From the NCBI GenBank assembly GCA_022486705.1, contig JAKVKC010000023.1, forward strand, positions 1-37,368: a stretch of 37,368 nt of DNA. Direction: 5' to 3'. Shown here piece after piece: positions 8,301-17,047 of this stretch; position 1 is the first letter of the stretch, and each line of letters opens with the position of its first letter. The notes beneath the pieces were generated by a model. The model made no database searches, had not been told where the DNA came from, and saw only the letters and a program-made list of their open reading frames with translations. The translations under genes and the position numbers were made by a program. The stretch comes from Solobacterium sp. (lineage in GTDB: Bacteria > Bacillota_I > Bacilli_A > Erysipelotrichales > Erysipelotrichaceae).

Positions 8301-9269
8301 TTATAGAGGAAGAAGAATCTCTGTTGCAAATACCCCTGGTTCATTCTGTCTATTCAGATATCCATCATACTTTTTAACGGTCCGATCTACTCTCTTCAGG
8401 CCATGTCCATGGTCTCCCCTTTTTGTACTGAAATAGACATCTGTACGGATCTTTACACTTTCTCCGGTTGCATTTGTAATAGATATATACAGCTGTTTCT
8501 TTAATATTCCAAGGTAAACACGGATAAACCGATCATCCGGATCCTCAATCTTACGGCATGATTCAATGGCATTATCCAAAAGATTGCCAATAATCACGCA
8601 GAGGTCAATTTCATTTACATGCAGAACTGGCGGAAGAACTGCATTGCATTGCACATGAATTCCATTCTTTTCAGCAATTGCCAATTTTGCATTCAGGATT
8701 GCATCTGTCTGAATATTTCCGGTGTGATACAAGGTATCTATCTCATCCAGATCTGTTTCAAGGTCCTTTAAATAGCTTTCCATTTCGTCGTATTGTTTCA
8801 GCTTCAGATATCCCTTTAATGACTGCAGATGATTATGATAATCATGACGCCATCCCCGCATTGTCATATAAATGTTTTCGATCTCATCGATCTGCTGTTT
8901 CATCAGTTTATTCTGATAGATCACTGTTTTATCTTCTTTGCGTTTCATAATGCGCAATGAAATATATTCAAGTATGACCGTGATCAGTACAGCGGCAATA
9001 TCTATAGAAATATCTGTATAGGAACGCCATGCAAGAAATGCATACAGGATGATCACTATGAAGGCATAGATCTTTTCTTCCCTAAGAAAATGATAATGAT
9101 TATAGAGATATGCGATGCCAAGCAAGGCACAGATCAAGAATGGATAGCAATGGATCAGCAGAAAACTGCTGACTGCCAAAGCAGCCATCAGAAGATAGAA
9201 TTTCCAAGATCTCTGAAAATGCAGAACAGCCTCAAATACGATCAGAGCAGTCAGTATACAATAGCTCAT
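8301..9269 (-). CDS. GHKL sensor histidine kinase (AgrC-like)
   Basis: The 322-residue protein has several N-terminal membrane helices (residues about 1-105), a short coiled linker, then an AgrC-type kinase core. The phosphoacceptor is H142 in RGWRHDYHNHLQSLKGYL; the N-box is GNLLDNAIESC (N229, N233) and the G-box is GHGLKRV (288-294). Kinases of this class sense peptides or envelope signals and phosphorylate LytTR regulators. AGGAG precedes the ATG. The ATG also overlaps, as ATGA, the TGA that would end the regulator frame if its premature stop were read through, a relic of tight coupling. The two ABC genes follow after 90 bases. No signal-peptide gene is visible nearby. Confidence 0.9.
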   Translation of the reverse strand: MSYCILTALIVFEAVLHFQRSWKFYLLMAALAVSSFLLIHCYPFLICALLGIAYLYNHYHFLREEKIYAFIVIILYAFLAWRSYTDISIDIAAVLITVILEYISLRIMKRKEDKTVIYQNKLMKQQIDEIENIYMTMRGWRHDYHNHLQSLKGYLKLKQYDEMESYLKDLETDLDEIDTLYHTGNIQTDAILNAKLAIAEKNGIHVQCNAVLPPVLHVNEIDLCVIIGNLLDNAIESCRKIEDPDDRFIRVYLGILKKQLYISITNATGESVKIRTDVYFSTKRGDHGHGLKRVDRTVKKYDGYLNRQNEPGVFATEILLPL

Positions 9270-9337
9270 ACTTCTTTCTCCTGATTGGCTCTTATAAATG
9301 CCTTCATCACAATATCCCGGTTCCCCTTTGCGATAGG

Positions 9338-9997
9338 TTATTCATTTCCATAGGCATCTCTGCATGCATCCTTCTGCAGAGATACAATATTATTCATATT
9401 TACTGCATAGGAACGATGTGTTTTTATCACGGAAGGAATCTGAAGTCCTTCAATGCATTCATTCAGTCCTTTATGCAAAGTCACGGAAATACGCTGATCT
9501 CCTCGTGATGGGCATAAATAAAGTTCGGTATCATGACTGACTGCTTCCAATGCGATGATATCTTTGATATAGATCTGCAGCAGTTCGCCCGCATTCTTGA
9601 TCACGATCGATTTCTTTATCTCTGAAAATCCTGCATACGCCTTATTCAAAAGATGAAATATCTGATCTTTTTCAAATGGCTTCAGAATATATCCTATGGC
9701 ATTGACATCATATCCCTCAAAGACATAATCTTTGATTCCTGTCACAAAAGCGATCCTGATATCCAAATGCAGATTGCATATCTTATGTGCCAGCTCTATT
9801 CCTGATGTCTTTTCCATCTGAATATCCAGCAGGATCAGATCAGGGATCCTGCCATCCTGAATATCCCACCAGAGAGTATCCGCATCTATATAAGTGCTCA
9901 CTTCCATAGGACAGTCTTTTAAATTCCTGTATTCTGCAAGAATGGCACTCATCAGATCCAGCTGGATTCTTTCATCGTCACATACAGCTATTTTCAT
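9338..9997 (-). CDS. LytTR response regulator, C-terminally shortened
   Basis: Residues 1-115 are a receiver domain: acidic pair D7-D8, phosphoacceptor D58 in LILLDIQM, and K106 in YILKPFEK. Residues about 120-219 are a LytTR DNA-binding domain (HRSYAVNMNNIVSLQ). The frame stops at TAA 9340-9338 after DAYGNE. The same frame stays open after this codon as PIAKGNRDIVMKAFIRANQE and ends at a TGA (9268-9266) overlapping the kinase start. PI followed by a basic helix is what normally closes LytTR domains, so the TAA looks like a nonsense change in a sense codon such as TTA. The gene may be impaired or read through. No SD is present: TATAAT lies 6 bases before the ATG. Confidence 0.85.
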   Translation of the reverse strand: MKIAVCDDERIQLDLMSAILAEYRNLKDCPMEVSTYIDADTLWWDIQDGRIPDLILLDIQMEKTSGIELAHKICNLHLDIRIAFVTGIKDYVFEGYDVNAIGYILKPFEKDQIFHLLNKAYAGFSEIKKSIVIKNAGELLQIYIKDIIALEAVSHDTELYLCPSRGDQRISVTLHKGLNECIEGLQIPSVIKTHRSYAVNMNNIVSLQKDACRDAYGNE

Positions 9998-10003
9998 ACG
10001 CTA

Positions 10004-10009
10004 ATTATA
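10004..10009 (-). promoter_or_regulatory. -10 element six bases before the response regulator ATG
   Basis: TATAAT on the minus strand is separated from the ATG at 9997 by TAGCGT only, placing the expected transcription start on the A of the ATG. The nearest purine-rich motif (AGGAT) is 18 bases away, too far to act. A weak -35-like CTTAAA lies 17 bases upstream. A leaderless mRNA is the simplest reading. Confidence 0.5.
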
Positions 10010-10080
10010 TGCCAGATCCTAGGAAATTTAAGATGTCACTGAGCAAACATCCTCTATTTGCATAAAAAAAAGAGGAGTGC

Positions 10081-10635
10081 TTATATCAATTTCTTGATCT
10101 CCTCATAAACCAATGGAAAACTCGTATATCCATCCATCGCAATAAAATGCTTTCCTTCTCTTAGCACAATTAATTCCGAATTAATTTTTTTTGCCATCAT
10201 CTGTGTTGCATTTGTTGGCACAATATTATCGTTCTCAGCAGTTATTGTAACTCTTGTATCTGCTAATTTTTCTAGTCTATCAACATCAATCTCTTCTTTC
10301 GTAAACTCTGACAATTCATTTGTCTGTATTTTCATCGGGTTTTCCCCAATAAATCCTGATACCAAAATGATGCCTCTAACTCTACGGTTTTGTTTCAGCA
10401 AATAACGAATCAAGGTGATGCATCCTAGACTATGACCTACCAATATTGTATTCTCATCCAAATTTGGAATCACATTATCCAGACATGATAACCACTTTTC
10501 TAATACTGGAGCATCCGAATCCGGCATTTCAGGAATGATCACTTGTATTCCTTCACCTTCAAGTTTCTCTTTTAACCACGGGAACCATTCTGCATTGCAA
10601 TGCGAAGTATATCCGTGGACTACTAAGACCCTCAT
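10081..10635 (-). CDS. RBBP9/YdeN-family serine hydrolase
   Basis: This 184-residue alpha/beta hydrolase starts MRVLVVHGYTS, the strand and oxyanion region of the YdeN/RBBP9 family. The nucleophile serine is in ILVGHSLGCITLIRYLL; the acid is likely the aspartate in TAENDNIVPTN and the base the histidine in REGKHFIAMDG. The length fits the family, which has no lid domain. Substrates are unknown. The ATG follows an AGGAAAGG stretch at a workable distance. It lies downstream of guaA in the same direction with about 110 bases between and no clear terminator, so it may be co-transcribed or have its own promoter. Confidence 0.88.
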   Translation of the reverse strand: MRVLVVHGYTSHCNAEWFPWLKEKLEGEGIQVIIPEMPDSDAPVLEKWLSCLDNVIPNLDENTILVGHSLGCITLIRYLLKQNRRVRGIILVSGFIGENPMKIQTNELSEFTKEEIDVDRLEKLADTRVTITAENDNIVPTNATQMMAKKINSELIVLREGKHFIAMDGYTSFPLVYEEIKKLI

Positions 10636-10742
10636 ACAGAATTATCCTTTCCTCTTTGATTAATTTATCAATCAGCAACTCATTCTACATGAAACTATTC
10701 CTGAACATGACAAGCTCGATTTTATCTTTCCTGTTGTTTTGT

Positions 10743-12278
10743 TTATTCAAACTCTATTGTTCCTGGAGGCTTGCTCGTCAGATCATAAAGTACTCTGTTG
10801 ACACCCTTCACTTCATTGATGATGCGATTCATTGCTGTCTGCAGTACCTGCCAAGGAATCTCAGCTGCTTCTGCCGTCATAAAATCTGAAGTAATCACGC
10901 CTCTGAGAGCTACTGCATAATCATATGTTCTGTGATCTCCCATGACGCCGACCGATCTCATGTTGGTCAAGGCCGCAAAGAACTGACCCTTGCCCATATC
11001 GATACCTGCTTTTTCAAGTTCTTCACGGTAGATCGCATCAGCTTCCTGTACGATCTTTACTTTCTCTGCGGTCAATTCACCGACAATGCGTATACCAAGA
11101 CCTGGTCCTGGGAACGGCTGTCTGTAAACGAGATTCTTTGGAATGCCCAATTCCAATCCTGCCTGTCTGACCTCATCCTTGAACAATGTGCGCAGAGGTT
11201 CAACGATCTCTTTGAAATCTACATGATCCGGAAGACCGCCGACATTATGATGCGATTTGATCACCGCACCTTTGCCAATACCGGATTCAACAACATCCGG
11301 ATAAATCGTTCCCTGTGCCAGATAATCTACATGGCCGATCTTCTTCGCTTCTTTTTCGAAAACATTGATGAATTCAGCACCTATGATCTTTCTCTTCTGT
11401 TCCGGATCGCTGACGCCCTTCAGTTTTTCATAGAAGTAATCCTGCGCATTGACACGGATAAAGTTCAGATCATATGGGCCGTTCGGTCCGAAGACAGCTT
11501 CAACTTCATCGCCTTCATTCTTTCTCAGCAGACCGTGATCCACAAATACGCACGTCAGCTGTTTGCCGATAGCTTTTGACAGAAGAACGGCACAGACAGA
11601 GGAATCCACGCCCCCTGACAGAGCACACAGCACTTTGCCGCTGCCTATCTTTTCTTTCAATTCCTTAATGGATGTCTCCACAAAAGAATCCATCTTCCAT
11701 GTGCCTTCGCAATGGCAGACATCATAGATAAATGTATGGAACAGTTTATTTCCTTCTTCTGTATGAACGACTTCCGGATGGAACTGCACGGCATAGATCT
11801 TCTTTTCTGGATCTTCCATGGCTGCAATCGGACATACTTCTGTATGTGCCGTTACCGTGAATCCCTCTGGTGCTTTGGCAATATAATCTGTATGCGACAT
11901 CCAGCATGTGGACTGTTTTTTCCAATCATGCAGAAGGAATGACTTTTCAGCGGTCACATCTGCGTGGCCATATTCACTTGTCGGGGCAGTCTTCACTTCG
12001 CCATGCAATAGATATGCAATCAGCTGGGCACCATAGCAGATGCCTAAGACTGGGATCCCTAAAGAAAATAATCTTGGATCATAGGAAAGTGCATCCTCCC
12101 CATAAACACTGTCAGGTCCGCCCGTTAAGATAATTCCCTTGGGATTGATCTCCTGAAGCTTTTCAATACTTGTTGTATACGGAAGGATCTCACAGTATAC
12201 ATGATTCTCTCTGACTCTTCTTGCAATAAGCTGCTTATACTGTCCGCCAAAATCAAGAACAATAATCGTTTCTGCCAT
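10743..12278 (-). CDS. guaA: GMP synthase (glutamine-hydrolysing)
   Basis: GuaA converts XMP, ATP and glutamine to GMP. The 511-residue length is typical. The N-terminal class I amidotransferase has GGPDSVYG, the nucleophile C81 in [13 protein letters not shown], and H167/E169 in QFHPEVVHT. The ATP-pyrophosphatase loop is SGGVDSSV (residues 221-228). The C-terminal dimerisation domain ends with the family-typical [11 protein letters not shown]. Its ATG follows an AGAGGAGG site. It sits directly after pyrG in the same direction, separated by a hairpin terminator, so the two nucleotide-amination genes are neighbours but perhaps only partly co-transcribed. No purine riboswitch is visible upstream. 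Confidence 0.98.
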   Translation of the reverse strand: MAETIIVLDFGGQYKQLIARRVRENHVYCEILPYTTSIEKLQEINPKGIILTGGPDSVYGEDALSYDPRLFSLGIPVLGICYGAQLIAYLLHGEVKTAPTSEYGHADVTAEKSFLLHDWKKQSTCWMSHTDYIAKAPEGFTVTAHTEVCPIAAMEDPEKKIYAVQFHPEVVHTEEGNKLFHTFIYDVCHCEGTWKMDSFVETSIKELKEKIGSGKVLCALSGGVDSSVCAVLLSKAIGKQLTCVFVDHGLLRKNEGDEVEAVFGPNGPYDLNFIRVNAQDYFYEKLKGVSDPEQKRKIIGAEFINVFEKEAKKIGHVDYLAQGTIYPDVVESGIGKGAVIKSHHNVGGLPDHVDFKEIVEPLRTLFKDEVRQAGLELGIPKNLVYRQPFPGPGLGIRIVGELTAEKVKIVQEADAIYREELEKAGIDMGKGQFFAALTNMRSVGVMGDHRTYDYAVALRGVITSDFMTAEAAEIPWQVLQTAMNRIINEVKGVNRVLYDLTSKPPGTIEFE

Positions 12279-12293
12279 GCTGTCCTCCTCTTT

Positions 12294-12326
12294 GAAAAAG
12301 AAACGGTCAGGTGCTGTCCTGTCCGT
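12294..12326 (-). terminator. Terminator between pyrG and guaA
   Basis: On the minus strand ACGG-A-CAGG pairs with CCTG-A-CCGT around ACAGCA (one A-A mismatch), followed by TTCTTTTTC. It ends 15 bases before the guaA start, so it may end pyrG transcripts or reduce read-through into guaA. Confidence 0.6.
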
Positions 12327-12349
12327 ACTTATTCTACATGATAAATGCC

Positions 12350-13948
12350 TTATGCGCTGATCTTTTTCAGTGCTGCGGCAACAAATCCTCTGAACAGCGG
12401 ATGAGCCTTATTCGGTCTGCTCTTGAATTCAGGATGGAACTGCACACCGACAAAGAAATCACAGCTGTTATTTTCTACTGCTTCCACTAAAGAATGATCT
12501 GGTGAAATACCGGATAAGGTCATGCCATGCTTCTCAAATTCTTCTTTATATGCATTGTTGAATTCATATCTGTGGCGATGTCTCTCGGAGATCTTGGAAA
12601 CGCCATAGCACTTTTCCAATAAGGTACCGGCTTTGATCTCGCATGGATAGGCACCCAAGCGCATCGTACCGCCTTTATCGATCTCATCGCTCTGGCCATG
12701 AATGAAGTCAATGACTTTATGCGTGCTGTTCGGGTTGAATTCATTGGAATTCGCATCTGCATATCCCAGAACATTTCTGGCAAATTCAATGGTCGCTATC
12801 TGCATGCCCAAGCACAGTCCTAAATAAGGGAGATTATTCTCTCTGGCATACTTGGCACTGGCAATCATGCCTTCAATGCCTCTGTCACCAAAACCGCCTG
12901 GGACAATGATCCCCTGAACATCGCGGAAGATCGCCGGTGCTGTTTCATCGCTGACATCTTCAGATTCTACCCATTTAATATGTACATGTGCGCCATTCTC
13001 ATAGCCGCCATGCTTCAAGGATTCAACGACCGAAAGATATGCATCATGCAGGGCAACATATTTGCCGACAAGTGCTACGGTAACATCTCTGTTGGCCCCA
13101 TGGATCCTCTCCAGCATCTCATTCCATTCATGCAGGTCGATCGTGCCGGCATCCACATGGAGCTCGCGGCAGACGATCTCCGACAGATGCTGCTTTTCCA
13201 GCATCAGCGGTGCTTCATAAAGATCAGGAACGGTGATATTTTCAATGACACAGTCAGGCTTGACGTTGCAGAAAAGAGACATCTTTTCCTTTACAGATGC
13301 AGGCAGTTTGCCGTCGCACCGGGCAATGATGATGTTCGGTCTGACACCTAAATTCTGAAGTTCCTTGACACTGTGCTGTGTCGGCTTTGATTTATATTCA
13401 TTGGATCCGGAGATATAAGGTACTAATGTGACATGCAGGAAACAGACATCGTTTGGCTTTTCAATGCTGATCTGGCGGATAGCTTCAATAAACGGCTCTG
13501 ATTCAATATCCCCGACCGTGCCGCCGATCTCTGTGATGACAATATCCGCGCTTGCCTTTTCACCTACAGAGTAGATAAAGCGTTTGATCTCATTGGTGAT
13601 ATGAGGAATGATCTGTACGGTCTCACCAAGATACTCTCCTCTTCTTTCTTTCTGAAGGACATTCCAATAAACTTTTCCCGTTGTCAGATTGGAATACTTA
13701 TTCAGATTTTCATCAATGAATCTTTCATAATGTCCCAGATCAAGATCCGTCTCTGCACCATCATCTGTCACAAAGACTTCGCCATGCTGATATGGCGACA
13801 TCGTACCTGGATCTACATTAATATATGGATCCAGTTTCTGTGAGATCACCTTGAATCCTCTCTGCTTCAGAAGTCTTCCTAAAGAAGCTGCTGTGATACC
13901 TTTGCCAAGTCCTGATACAACACCGCCTGTCACAAAAATGTACTTCAT
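12350..13948 (-). CDS. pyrG: CTP synthase
   Basis: PyrG makes CTP from UTP, ATP and glutamine. I start at ATG 13948 (532 residues, usual length), which begins [17 protein letters not shown], the universal N-terminus with the ATP loop; longer upstream frames add unrelated residues. AAGGAGAGAAGGAGAG supplies the ribosome site. Other landmarks are [31 protein letters not shown] and the amidotransferase with [14 protein letters not shown] (nucleophile cysteine) and [12 protein letters not shown]. The leader upstream can form two competing stems, so attenuation is possible. Confidence 0.98.
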   Translation of the reverse strand: MKYIFVTGGVVSGLGKGITAASLGRLLKQRGFKVISQKLDPYINVDPGTMSPYQHGEVFVTDDGAETDLDLGHYERFIDENLNKYSNLTTGKVYWNVLQKERRGEYLGETVQIIPHITNEIKRFIYSVGEKASADIVITEIGGTVGDIESEPFIEAIRQISIEKPNDVCFLHVTLVPYISGSNEYKSKPTQHSVKELQNLGVRPNIIIARCDGKLPASVKEKMSLFCNVKPDCVIENITVPDLYEAPLMLEKQHLSEIVCRELHVDAGTIDLHEWNEMLERIHGANRDVTVALVGKYVALHDAYLSVVESLKHGGYENGAHVHIKWVESEDVSDETAPAIFRDVQGIIVPGGFGDRGIEGMIASAKYARENNLPYLGLCLGMQIATIEFARNVLGYADANSNEFNPNSTHKVIDFIHGQSDEIDKGGTMRLGAYPCEIKAGTLLEKCYGVSKISERHRHRYEFNNAYKEEFEKHGMTLSGISPDHSLVEAVENNSCDFFVGVQFHPEFKSRPNKAHPLFRGFVAAALKKISA

Positions 13949-13978
13949 ACGCTCTCTCCTTCTCTCCTTAAAAACAAT

Positions 13979-14036
13979 AAAAAGGGCATTAAAATCAATG
14001 GCTTTATGCGCCGTTTTTTTTAAAGCCCTTTTGGAC
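13979..14036 (-). promoter_or_regulatory. Structured pyrG 5' leader, candidate attenuator
   Basis: Two exclusive pairings share one arm. GGCTTTA (14027-14021) pairs perfectly with TAAAGCC (14006-14000). Alternatively AAAAGGGC (14032-14025) pairs with GCCCTTTT (from 13987), which is followed by a T-rich run (TTTTTATTGTTTTT) and then the ribosome site. Many Bacillota control pyrG by CTP-sensitive attenuation with reiterative G addition at a GGGC start. Here GGGC lies about 14 bases after the -10, so that exact mechanism is doubtful. The terminator-like stem has a long loop of about 37 bases. Confidence 0.4.
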
Positions 14037-14042
14037 GAAAAA

Positions 14043-14071
14043 ATAATACAACCACATTGCGAAACTTGCAA
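14043..14071 (-). promoter_or_regulatory. Sigma-A promoter of pyrG
   Basis: On the minus strand TTGCAA (14071-14066) and TATTAT (14048-14043) are 17 bases apart, close to the housekeeping consensus. Transcription should start near 14036. The -35 overlaps an inverted repeat (GCGAAA...TTTCGC) of unknown meaning. Confidence 0.75.
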
Positions 14072-14100
14072 GAAGAATTTCGCGTTTTTTTTGTGAAATC

Positions 14101-14149
14101 AAAAAGCATTCGCTTCATTTTCGATAAGAAAGAGAAATGGATGCTTTTA
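14101..14149 (-). terminator. Terminator of the metQNI operon
   Basis: On the minus strand AAAAGCAT pairs with ATGCTTTT across a long A/T-rich loop that can pair further inside (TTTC with GAAA), followed by TTTGATTTC. It begins about 10 bases after the metI stop and ends before the pyrG promoter. Confidence 0.6.
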
Positions 14150-14158
14150 TATAAACAC

Positions 14159-14794
14159 TTATGCCTTCTTCTTATACAAAGCATTGCCGATGCCCTGCAC
14201 CAGCTGCACAAGAATGATCAGGATGATCGATGTGACGATCAGATACTGCATATCATAGCTCTGGTATCCCTTGCGGATAGCAACATCGCCAAGACCGCCG
14301 CCGCCGATCGTACCAGCCATGGCGGAAGCACCGACCATGTTGATGATCAGCAGCGTGACGCCATTCAATAAACGAGGAATGCTCTCTTTAATATAGACAC
14401 GCCAGATGATCTGCATATCTGTTGCGCCAAAGCTCTTGGCTGCTTCAATGACTCCGGCATCTGTTTCCCGCAGAGCATTTTCAAAGACTCTGGCAATGAA
14501 AGGAATGGCATACAGTGTCAAAGGGACCAAAGCTGCCGTCGTACCGATCGATTTGCCAGCCAGAGCACGCGTCACCGGAATGACCAGCACCATCAGGATA
14601 ATGAATGGGAAAGAACGGAACACATTGACAATGACATCCAGTACACCATAGACAGCGCGGTTCGGCTTCAAGCCATCCGGTGCCGTCAGTGTCAGGATAA
14701 TAGCTGGGATCATGCCCAGTACCACTGCGATCAATGTTGAGAAGAAGACCATGTACAATGTCTCCCCAGTAGCTTTCAGAATGACATCCCACAT
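14159..14794 (-). CDS. metI: Methionine ABC transporter permease
   Basis: The 211-residue membrane protein has five predicted helices and the binding-protein-dependent permease loop IEAAKSFGATDMQIIWRV, the coupling motif that contacts MetN. VGASAMAGTIGGGGLGDVAI is characteristic of MetI. The start is one base after the metN stop, with GGAGG 8 bases upstream, so the two are translationally coupled. Third gene of the T-box-controlled metQ-metN-metI operon; imports L- or D-methionine and possibly methionine sulfoxide. Confidence 0.96.
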   Translation of the reverse strand: MWDVILKATGETLYMVFFSTLIAVVLGMIPAIILTLTAPDGLKPNRAVYGVLDVIVNVFRSFPFIILMVLVIPVTRALAGKSIGTTAALVPLTLYAIPFIARVFENALRETDAGVIEAAKSFGATDMQIIWRVYIKESIPRLLNGVTLLIINMVGASAMAGTIGGGGLGDVAIRKGYQSYDMQYLIVTSIILIILVQLVQGIGNALYKKKA

Positions 14795-14795
14795 A

Positions 14796-15755
14796 TTACA
14801 GCACCTCCCACTTTACATTTTTCTGATCCAGATATTCCAGCACTTTGAACTTTTCTTTGTTTTCTATATTGATCACTAAGCTGCCGAATACATTTGTTCT
14901 GAAATCTTCCAGCTTTGCCCAGCAGATGGAGAAATCAATGCCAAGCTCACGTGCCATTTCGGTAATGACCGGTTCATTGGAATCATCCGTAAAGAACAGC
15001 TGAATATTGACCCCATGCGTTGGCAGCGTTGTTCCTTCTTCACCCAAGAATTTTTTAATATCATCGCTCGGATGGACAAAGAGCTCTTCCGGCTTTCCTT
15101 CAGCCAATACAACCCCATGCTTTAAGAATGCAACTCTCTCACAGAGCTGTTTTACGACCTCCATCTGATGGGTTACAACAACGATCGTAATGCCAAGTTC
15201 ATCATGGACTTTCTGCAGAAGCTGCAGGATCTCCTTAGTAATGCGCGGATCCAAGGCACTGGTCGCTTCATCGCACAGCAGGACCTTTGGATCATTGATC
15301 AAAGCTCTGGCAATGGCGACTCTCTGCATCTGTCCGCCTGACAGCTCACTTGGCTTGGCATGGATCTTATCTGTCAGTCCGACCAGCTTGATCAGATTGG
15401 TTATCTTTTTCTTCGCTTCCGGTGTTTTAGAATCAATGCCCCAGAATTTCATCGGCAGCGCAACATTTTCATATACATCCAATCGTGACAGAAGATTAAA
15501 GTTCTGAAAGATCATTCCCATGTCCTTGCGCAGTTCACGGAGCTCTTTCTTATTGGATGTCACTGGCTTTTCATCTACGATAATGCTTCCCGAATCATAG
15601 GACTCCAGACCATTGATGCATCTCAGCAATGTTGATTTGCCGGCACCTGACTGTCCGATGATCCCATAGATCTCACCATCATTGATATGAATATTGATAT
15701 CCTTCAGGACTTCCAGATCTCCGAAGCTCTTTCTTACATTTACCAGATCGATCAT
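14796..15755 (-). CDS. metN: Methionine ABC transporter ATPase with NIL domain
   Basis: The 319-residue protein has an ABC domain (Walker A IGQSGAGKSTLLRC; signature LSGGQMQRVAIARALI; Walker B VLLCDEATSALDP; H-loop VVVTHQMEV). It ends in a NIL/ACT-like domain of about 75 residues (for example GVNIQLFFTDDSNEPVITEM), which in MetN binds methionine and trans-inhibits transport. Length and layout are as expected. AGGAGG precedes the ATG. The gap to metQ contains a strong hairpin likely to make metQ mRNA more abundant than metN-metI mRNA. Confidence 0.97.
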   Translation of the reverse strand: MIDLVNVRKSFGDLEVLKDINIHINDGEIYGIIGQSGAGKSTLLRCINGLESYDSGSIIVDEKPVTSNKKELRELRKDMGMIFQNFNLLSRLDVYENVALPMKFWGIDSKTPEAKKKITNLIKLVGLTDKIHAKPSELSGGQMQRVAIARALINDPKVLLCDEATSALDPRITKEILQLLQKVHDELGITIVVVTHQMEVVKQLCERVAFLKHGVVLAEGKPEELFVHPSDDIKKFLGEEGTTLPTHGVNIQLFFTDDSNEPVITEMARELGIDFSICWAKLEDFRTNVFGSLVINIENKEKFKVLEYLDQKNVKWEVL

Positions 15756-15784
15756 ACTTTCCCTCCTTGTCCGAAAGAAGACAG

Positions 15785-15813
15785 AAATGTTCAGGAAACT
15801 TCCCTGAACATTT
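15785..15813 (-). other. Intercistronic hairpin between metQ and metN
   Basis: AAATGTTCAGG and CCTGAACATTT form a perfect 11-bp stem with a 7-base loop, without a proper T-run on the minus strand. Its place between the binding-protein gene and the rest of the transporter suggests a 3' stabiliser or partial terminator that raises MetQ over MetNI. Confidence 0.65.
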
Positions 15814-15836
15814 TTCCATTATACTCGCTATTTGCT

Positions 15837-16721
15837 TCAGTTGATGGCTTTTCCGTTCTCATCAATGAAGGATGTAATGACGGAGCCTTTATATGTATCT
15901 TCAATATACTTGGCAACCTTTTCTGAAGTAATTGCCTTGACCAGAGCCTTGCTCTTTTCAGTCGACTCATTGCCCTGCTTTACGCATACAAAATTGGTGC
16001 GCTTGATCTTCGCAGCATCATCGAAATCTTCAATGACAAGAGCTGGTTTTGTAGAAGGAAGGCCTGCTTCCAATGCATAGTTGCCATTGATGACAGCTGC
16101 ACCGAAATCTTCCAAAGAACGTGCGACCTGTGCTGCTTCTACAGGCGTGATGACATAGTTATGAGGGTTCAGAGAAGAATTGTTGTTGAAGGTTGTTTCT
16201 GTAACATAATCTGTTGTGCCTGGATCATTTAAGATGCCCTTCTGAACAAGCAGTCTCAATGCACGGTCAAGATTATCGGCATCATTCGGAACACCGATCG
16301 CTGCGCCGTCCTTCAGATCGCTGATGCTTGTCAGTTTGGCAGAATAGATGCCCATCGGTTCAATATGGACACCGGCAATCGCAGCTAAATGCAGACCATT
16401 GCTTGTGTTCTGATCATTCATGTAGCCCAATGTCTGGAAGTAGTTGGCATCCAATGAGCCTTCTTCCAAAGCTGTATTCGGCGTCACGTAGTCGGTGAAT
16501 TCGGTGACTTCCAAAGTCCATCCTTCATCGGCTAAGACTCCCTTGACAACTTCATTCAGGATCTGAGCATGCGGTACAGAAGTAGCACCGACCTTGATGA
16601 CCTTATCAGAAGATGATGCGGATGCTGAAGAAGCTGCGGTTGATGCTGCGGCAGATGATGAGCATCCTGCCAATGCCAGAATGAGTGATGCGGCTGCAAT
16701 TTTCTTGATTGTGTTTTTCAT
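15837..16721 (-). CDS. metQ: Methionine-binding lipoprotein (NlpA/MetQ family)
   Basis: The 294-residue precursor has a lipoprotein signal with lipobox LALAGC (cysteine about residue 20) and a short Ser/Ala-rich tether. The mature part begins IKVGATSVPHAQILNEV, the standard NlpA start, and continues with ALEEGSLDANYFQ and EGLPSTKPALVIED-like family segments. It captures methionine outside the membrane for MetNI. GGGAGG precedes the ATG. It is the first gene after the T-box leader, so its expression should rise when tRNA-Met is uncharged. Confidence 0.96.
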   Translation of the reverse strand: MKNTIKKIAAASLILALAGCSSSAAASTAASSASASSSDKVIKVGATSVPHAQILNEVVKGVLADEGWTLEVTEFTDYVTPNTALEEGSLDANYFQTLGYMNDQNTSNGLHLAAIAGVHIEPMGIYSAKLTSISDLKDGAAIGVPNDADNLDRALRLLVQKGILNDPGTTDYVTETTFNNNSSLNPHNYVITPVEAAQVARSLEDFGAAVINGNYALEAGLPSTKPALVIEDFDDAAKIKRTNFVCVKQGNESTEKSKALVKAITSEKVAKYIEDTYKGSVITSFIDENGKAIN

Positions 16722-16771
16722 TTTCTTTTCCTCCCTGAGTTTCCTTGAAAAGGTGCCTGCTGGGTATCAAA

Positions 16772-17041
16772 CAAAAACGTCCCCCAGCTATTCCTAGCTG
16801 TAAGGACGTTGTTATACGTGTTACCACCTTACTTTAAAACGATCTCGCGATCATTTCCTCTTCAAGTACGCTGATCCAATCAGAAATACTCTATGTCTGT
16901 AACGGGACAGCCCGTCGCGGCCTACTTATCGGACGCGCAGCTCCAAGATCATGTTCACCTGCTTTTTGTATATCCTCTTTCAGCTTATGAGGACTCTCTG
17001 CAATACTGGCAGCTGGCTACTCTTCTCTTCATCGCTTGTAT
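16772..17041 (-). ncRNA. Methionine T-box riboswitch upstream of metQ
   Basis: Reading the minus strand from about 17041, the leader has stem I with an AGTA motif early and GTGAAC before the specifier, which reads ATG (16952-16950), the methionine codon. Stem II/III-like hairpins follow. The T-box sequence AAGGTGGTAACACG lies at 16830-16817. The terminator AACGTCC...GGGGGACGTTTTT lies at 16810-16772. Uncharged tRNA-Met should pair with the specifier and the T-box bulge and block the terminator. The position directly before metQNI agrees with the specifier. Confidence 0.93.
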
Positions 17042-17047
17042 GCCTAT

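Noticed and set aside
10032-10076. CCTCTATTTG...AAAAGAGG repeat after the hydrolase gene as a terminator
   Set aside because: The A/T run sits inside the loop and not after the stem on the minus strand, so it does not look like an intrinsic terminator of the hydrolase gene.
14026-14028. GGGC as the classic pyrG start for reiterative G addition
   Set aside because: It is about 14 bases after the -10, too far for the start site; the leader was kept only as a general attenuator candidate.
14061-14098. Plus-strand hairpin GCGAAA...TTTCGC followed by eight Ts
   Set aside because: No plus-strand gene lies upstream, and the sequence overlaps the pyrG -35; it may only be a chance or shared structure.
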